From: Pyrrhoderma lamaoense
Lineage: Eukaryota > Basidiomycota > Agaricomycetes > Hymenochaetales > Hymenochaetaceae
Length of the DNA: 64,000 nt
Direction: 5' to 3'
NCBI GenBank assembly: GCA_002794735.1
Contig: NBAZ01000011.1
Span: forward strand, 496,001 to 560,000
Shown piece after piece: positions 60,038 through 64,000 of this stretch; the first letter of the stretch is position 1; the number at the start of each line of letters is the position of its first letter. The notes beneath the pieces are model-generated. The model saw only the letters and a program-made list of their open reading frames with translations. It searched no databases and was not told where the DNA came from. The translations under genes were made by a program, and so were the position numbers.

Positions 60038-61386
60038 ATGGGAGAATTAGCAAAAAGCCTTCATCTACCTGACATCACGGCCAAGTGGCCATGGCCTCGA
60101 ACGATGAATCCGAGCTATGAACTAGTCAAAGTTAAAGCAGATGTACGTTCTTGATATCTTTACCCTATATCATCGTGTATTATGCTCCCCATAATAACAG
60201 CTTTATCATAGAGGTGGATTCATAGTTTCCAAGCATTTAGTGAGAAGTCACAATATGCATTTGATAATTGCAACTTCCGTACGTAATTTACTTACCTCTT
60301 ATACCTGCTACTCACGAAAACCTTCTAGCACTTCTTGCTGCTCTTACCTACCCATTGGCATCAGAGGGTAAGTATGCTCTTGCGTGAAAATTCGTGTTCG
60401 TGCAACTGAGCTCTTTGTAGAGCTTCTTTATATAAGCTGTAATTTGATGAGCCTACTCTTTGCGATTGACGAGTTTACGGATGTGGAGTCTCAGCCTGAT
60501 GTACAGGAGATAGTGGACATAATCATTGATGCTATCCATAGCCCGCATAAGCCTCGCCCAAGGGAAGAAATCATTCTCGGCGAAATGACACGACAGTGAG
60601 CTAATCCACCTACTAACATGTATTATACAATACTCAGTAATGTTGTCTAGATTCTGGGAACATGCCGTTAAATACGCAACTCCAACTGCTCAAAACCACT
60701 TTATTGAGACTTTCACTGCGTATCTCAACTCTGTTTTTCAAGAGGCGGGTGACAGAGAAATTAACAAAATCCTCAATATCGATGCCTATTTCGAAAATCG
60801 TCGAGATGGTGCAGCAATACGACCGTCCTTCTCTCCACTCGAATTCGAGTTAGATCTATCTGACGAATTCTTCTATCATCCTGTAATAGTGGAATTGACA
60901 GTCTGCGCTACGGATATGATAATCTTATGTAATGTATGTACAAGGCCATACGATATGATGTCCTATCTGAGCTTTTTCTAGGACATTGTCTCTTATAATA
61001 GGGAACAAGCCACTGGGGATCCTAGACAGAATATCATCACGGTAGTGATGCATCACTTGAAGACAGACATTGAAGGCGCTTTGAGATGGGTAGCTGATTA
61101 TCATAGAGAAACCGAGTTGAAATTTCTTGATGGATTGAAGCGCGTTCCGACTTGGAATCAAGAGATAGATCACCAAGTACATCAATATCTGGATGGTATA
61201 GGAAATTGGGTAAGAGGGAACGACTGTTGGAGTTTCGAGGGTGGTCGCTACTTTGGAAGCAAGGGATTAGATTATCAGAAGTCACGGCTTGTCCCTTTAG
61301 CACCTAAAGTTATTCCCGTAGAAGGCAGTTCCCGTGGCCGAGAAAGCACAGTGGTTTATCTTGTAGATGAACTTTATCTAGAATAG
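60038..61386 (+). CDS. Sesquiterpene synthase TS4 (basidiomycete clade III type)
   Basis: Starts MGELAKSLHLPDITAKWPWP, then WIHSFQAFSEKSQYAFDNCN and LLAALTYPLASE. Metal motif one is LFAIDEFTDVESQP, with Phe where the other four have Tyr; then [37 protein letters not shown] and [13 protein letters not shown]. Motif two is N-D-I-V-S-Y-N-R-E, split by an intron between N and D near 60932-60981. Then [32 protein letters not shown] and the tail VVYLVDELYLE. Frame intact; catalytic residues present. The Asp residues of motif one are kept, so metal binding should not be lost by the Tyr-to-Phe change, but active-site contour may differ. Confidence 0.95.
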
Positions 61387-62456
61387 AGATATCTAAACAT
61401 CAGTGCTAGCATGCTTCTGTATATGATAATCATTTCCATGCCGTATCTAATCTATATAAAGATGAAAGGCATATATAATATGCATACCATACTAATAGCT
61501 AATTACATCATTTGTCCAAATGGAACTGAGTCGTAGCTTTTTTGAGGCCTAATCCCAGCATAGGTAACTACTAGGGTAGATGGCAAATGGTTGTCGAGTG
61601 TTGGCAGCTGACAAAACAGGGAATAGAAACTGAGAATGACAATATGCTTTCTGTTTTTCATGTACGAAAGTGAGCAGCATCGCCAAACATCTCTTGTTCT
61701 TTAAAATGCCTATTTGAATTTTCCCGGATTAGCGAGCCTGAAACAGCATTCTTGATTGAGTGATGTTTCAATGTTCGATGATGTCATTAACTTTCATTTG
61801 CTTTATTTGGGACTCCCACATCCTTCCGAATCTGATTTTGCAATAATGTATGGAAATTCATCTTGACGAAGGGCGAAAAATACACAAGATAATACTACCC
61901 TTTACACTCAGTTGTTTGCAAAGTCACATTAAACGTCTTGGACAAAAACTCATAACATTACTTGCTTTCTTTATAAATGTCTGAGTATACAAAGTGCTCA
62001 AGTTGTACATGTACGTCCTTCTCTCTTATGTGCTATGGTGTCAGATGTCAAATTGCGGCTTAGGATACATAATATTGCTCTCGCCTGTAGAGATTGTGAG
62101 TGATAAGATATTTCTATATGGAGAACTATAACTTGGCTCAGAGCTAATTTGTATACTATAGATCAATTGATGCCATGAGTGGTACCTTGATGAAGATGTT
62201 TAAGACCTTGAACGTAGGGTGGTGATAGATCTCCTAGTTATCCGTAGCTTTTGAAGATGAGTATCCCCATGAATAGTTACCGTTTTCCCTTATACTATAC
62301 TTGTTGCTCCGCTTGTAGGAAAAACTATGGTCGGATCTATTTAGATAGCATATTGATATATTATGTGGCTAATGGAGGATAATGGGTAACTATTATTTTC
62401 AATAATCTGTTTCAAGTGCATACGAAATTCCGATAAGAGTATGGGAGTTGCCATTC
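61387..62456. other. TS4/TS5 intergenic region
   Basis: No gene recognised. Unlike the other synthases, no TATAAA-type element was seen within 100 nt of the TS5 start. Confidence 0.5.
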
Positions 62457-63816
62457 ATGGAAGACACAGCAAAGAGTTTCTACATACCCAATGTAATCTC
62501 TAATTGGCCATGGCCTCGTACAATAAACTCACAATACAAGTCTGTCAAAATCGGATCGAATGTACGTTACTGATCCCAATCATATGTATCACTGTCCTTT
62601 AAGTCACGCCTACCTCCACTTCAGGCATATGTCCGCAGCTACAGAGCATTCAATGAGAAGTCACAGTTTGCGTTTGATACATGCGATTTACGTACGTGAA
62701 TAACTTTGAAGGGTCGCACTAAGTGGAGTTCTAATCATATTAGTATCCAGCGCTTCTTGCTTCTCTAGTGTATCCAGAGGTAAAAAAGGTATTGTGCAGG
62801 TTCTTGCAGGGTTTATGTACTAGTATATCTGAGTTTTTCTGAAAGACGCTCTTCGCATCGGTTGTGACTACATGATCCTGGTCCTTGTCATTGATGAGTA
62901 TACAGATGTGGAACCTGAGACTGTTGCCCGAGAGATGGTAGATATAATCATGGATGCCCTACACAATACTCATAAGCCCCGCCCACAAGGAGAGATGGCT
63001 CTTGGAGAAATGACCAGACAGTACGTCTTGATATACTGATGTATCTTGTGTAGTGCTCATCTGTGCTCAGATTCTGGGAGCTCACTACGAAGACTGCGAC
63101 TGAGAGCTCTCAACGGCATTTCATTGAGAGCTTTTCGGCTTATTTGAACTGTGTTGTACAGCAAGCAGCCGACCGGGATACCAAAATTATCCGTTCTATT
63201 GATGCCTACTTTGAAAACCGTAGAGAAGATTGTGGAACTCGTCCCTCCTTTTCTCCTCTTGAATTTGAATTAAACCTCCCAGATGATGTTTTTTATCACG
63301 CCATCATGGTAGAGTTGACCGTTAATACCTCAGATATGGTATTTCTCTTGAATGTATGTGTGAACGCACAATCCTACCGTATAACTCACGCATAAATACA
63401 TTTATCAGGATATTGTTTCATACAACAGAGAACAAGCTAGCGGGAACCCTAACCAAAATATTGTCACAGTCGTGATGCATCAATTGAGTACCGACATAAA
63501 TGGGGCAATAAATTGGGTGGCTGATTACCACAGAGAAACTCAGCGAAAATTTTTGGATGGGTTGAAGCGCGTACCGTCCTGGAATCAAGAGATAGATCTC
63601 CAAGTACAGCAATACTTGAATGGTCTTGCAAACTGGGTTAGAGCGAATGAATGCTGGAGCTTTGAGGCTGGTCGTTACTTTGGAAGCAAGGGGTCCGAAT
63701 ACAAGAAAACACGGCTTGTCCCTTTGCTGCCCAGAATTAAACCCGTGCAAGATGAACTCTCAGCTCGTCGTGAGAATACGATGGTCTATCTTGTAGATGA
63801 ATTAGAATCGAGATAA
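62457..63816 (+). CDS. Sesquiterpene synthase TS5 (basidiomycete clade III type)
   Basis: Starts MEDTAKSFYIPNVISNWPWP (an ATG at 62441 is in another frame and would be a short upstream ORF). Then YVRSYRAFNEKSQFAFDTCD and ALLASLVYPEVKK. Metal motif one is [14 protein letters not shown]; then [39 protein letters not shown] and [13 protein letters not shown]. Motif two is N-D-I-V-S-Y-N-R-E, split by an intron between N and D near 63353-63410. Then KRVPSWNQEIDLQ, NWVRANECWSFEAGRYFGS, in which the usual N-D before the Trp/Phe strand is N-E, and the tail MVYLVDELESR. Frame intact. Several sites differ from the TS2-TS4 consensus near motif one (YMILVLVIDEYTD), so the pocket may differ. Confidence 0.94.
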
Positions 63817-64000
63817 GCGTAGTAGAGAAGAAACGGAGCTAGTTATTCCATAAACATTCCTGAATGTATATTGAAATATGAAGTATATGAATTACTATGC
63901 AACAGTCCCTTGAGAAACTGAAATTTGTATGGTAAACCGAACGTAATATAGTCACCGACAGTATATGTAACCGAGATTCCCACAACTGATAACTAGTTTC
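63817..64000. other. 3' flank of TS5 to the window end
   Basis: AT-rich, probably 3' UTR; the cluster may continue beyond the edge. Confidence 0.5.

Overview
The window is nuclear DNA of a filamentous basidiomycete, most likely an Agaricomycete. Genes are cut by many short introns (about 50-60 nt, GT...AG), and the protein families are mushroom ones: clade-III-type sesquiterpene synthases, lineage-specific seven-helix membrane proteins, a basidiomycete TLC protein, a ZNFX1-like helicase and DCP1. No bacterial or viral genes, CRISPR arrays, rRNA or convincing tRNA genes were seen. I assign no species.

Layout. 1-9.2 kb is gene-poor: two inverted paralogues of a 7-TM family face each other across a TLC-domain gene, followed by a 519-bp fold-back transposon (MITE). 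9.2-10.3 kb is a GDSL/SGNH esterase. 12.1-20.6 kb is one large gene with two CCCH fingers, an SF1 helicase, NFX1-type zinc fingers and a C-terminal RZ-type finger (ZNFX1/Hrr1-like, RNA silencing). 21.1-23.5 kb is the decapping factor DCP1 on the minus strand. 25.9-28.0 kb is a Ser/Thr-rich single-pass surface protein. 28-33.3 kb is mostly empty, with one doubtful ORF.

33.3-64 kb is a terpenoid gene cluster: an SDR reductase, sesquiterpene synthase TS1, an MFS transporter, cytochrome P450 #1, two tandem 7-TM proteins, an FAD-dependent oxidoreductase, P450 #2, then four more sesquiterpene synthases (TS2-TS5) in a same-strand array with an acidic unknown protein between TS3 and TS4. All five synthases keep the DE(Y/F)TD and NDxxSYNxE metal motifs, and the latter is split by an intron at the same place in each. 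The likely logic is that several paralogous cyclases make sesquiterpene skeletons, that two P450s, an SDR and an FAD enzyme oxidise them, and that the MFS protein exports the product. The cluster probably continues past the right edge.

A technical point affects every gene model. About twenty places need exactly one extra base, nearly always in a short homopolymer, to restore a conserved reading frame, and none needs a base removed. This looks like uncorrected homopolymer deletions in a long-read assembly, so I call these loci genes rather than pseudogenes.
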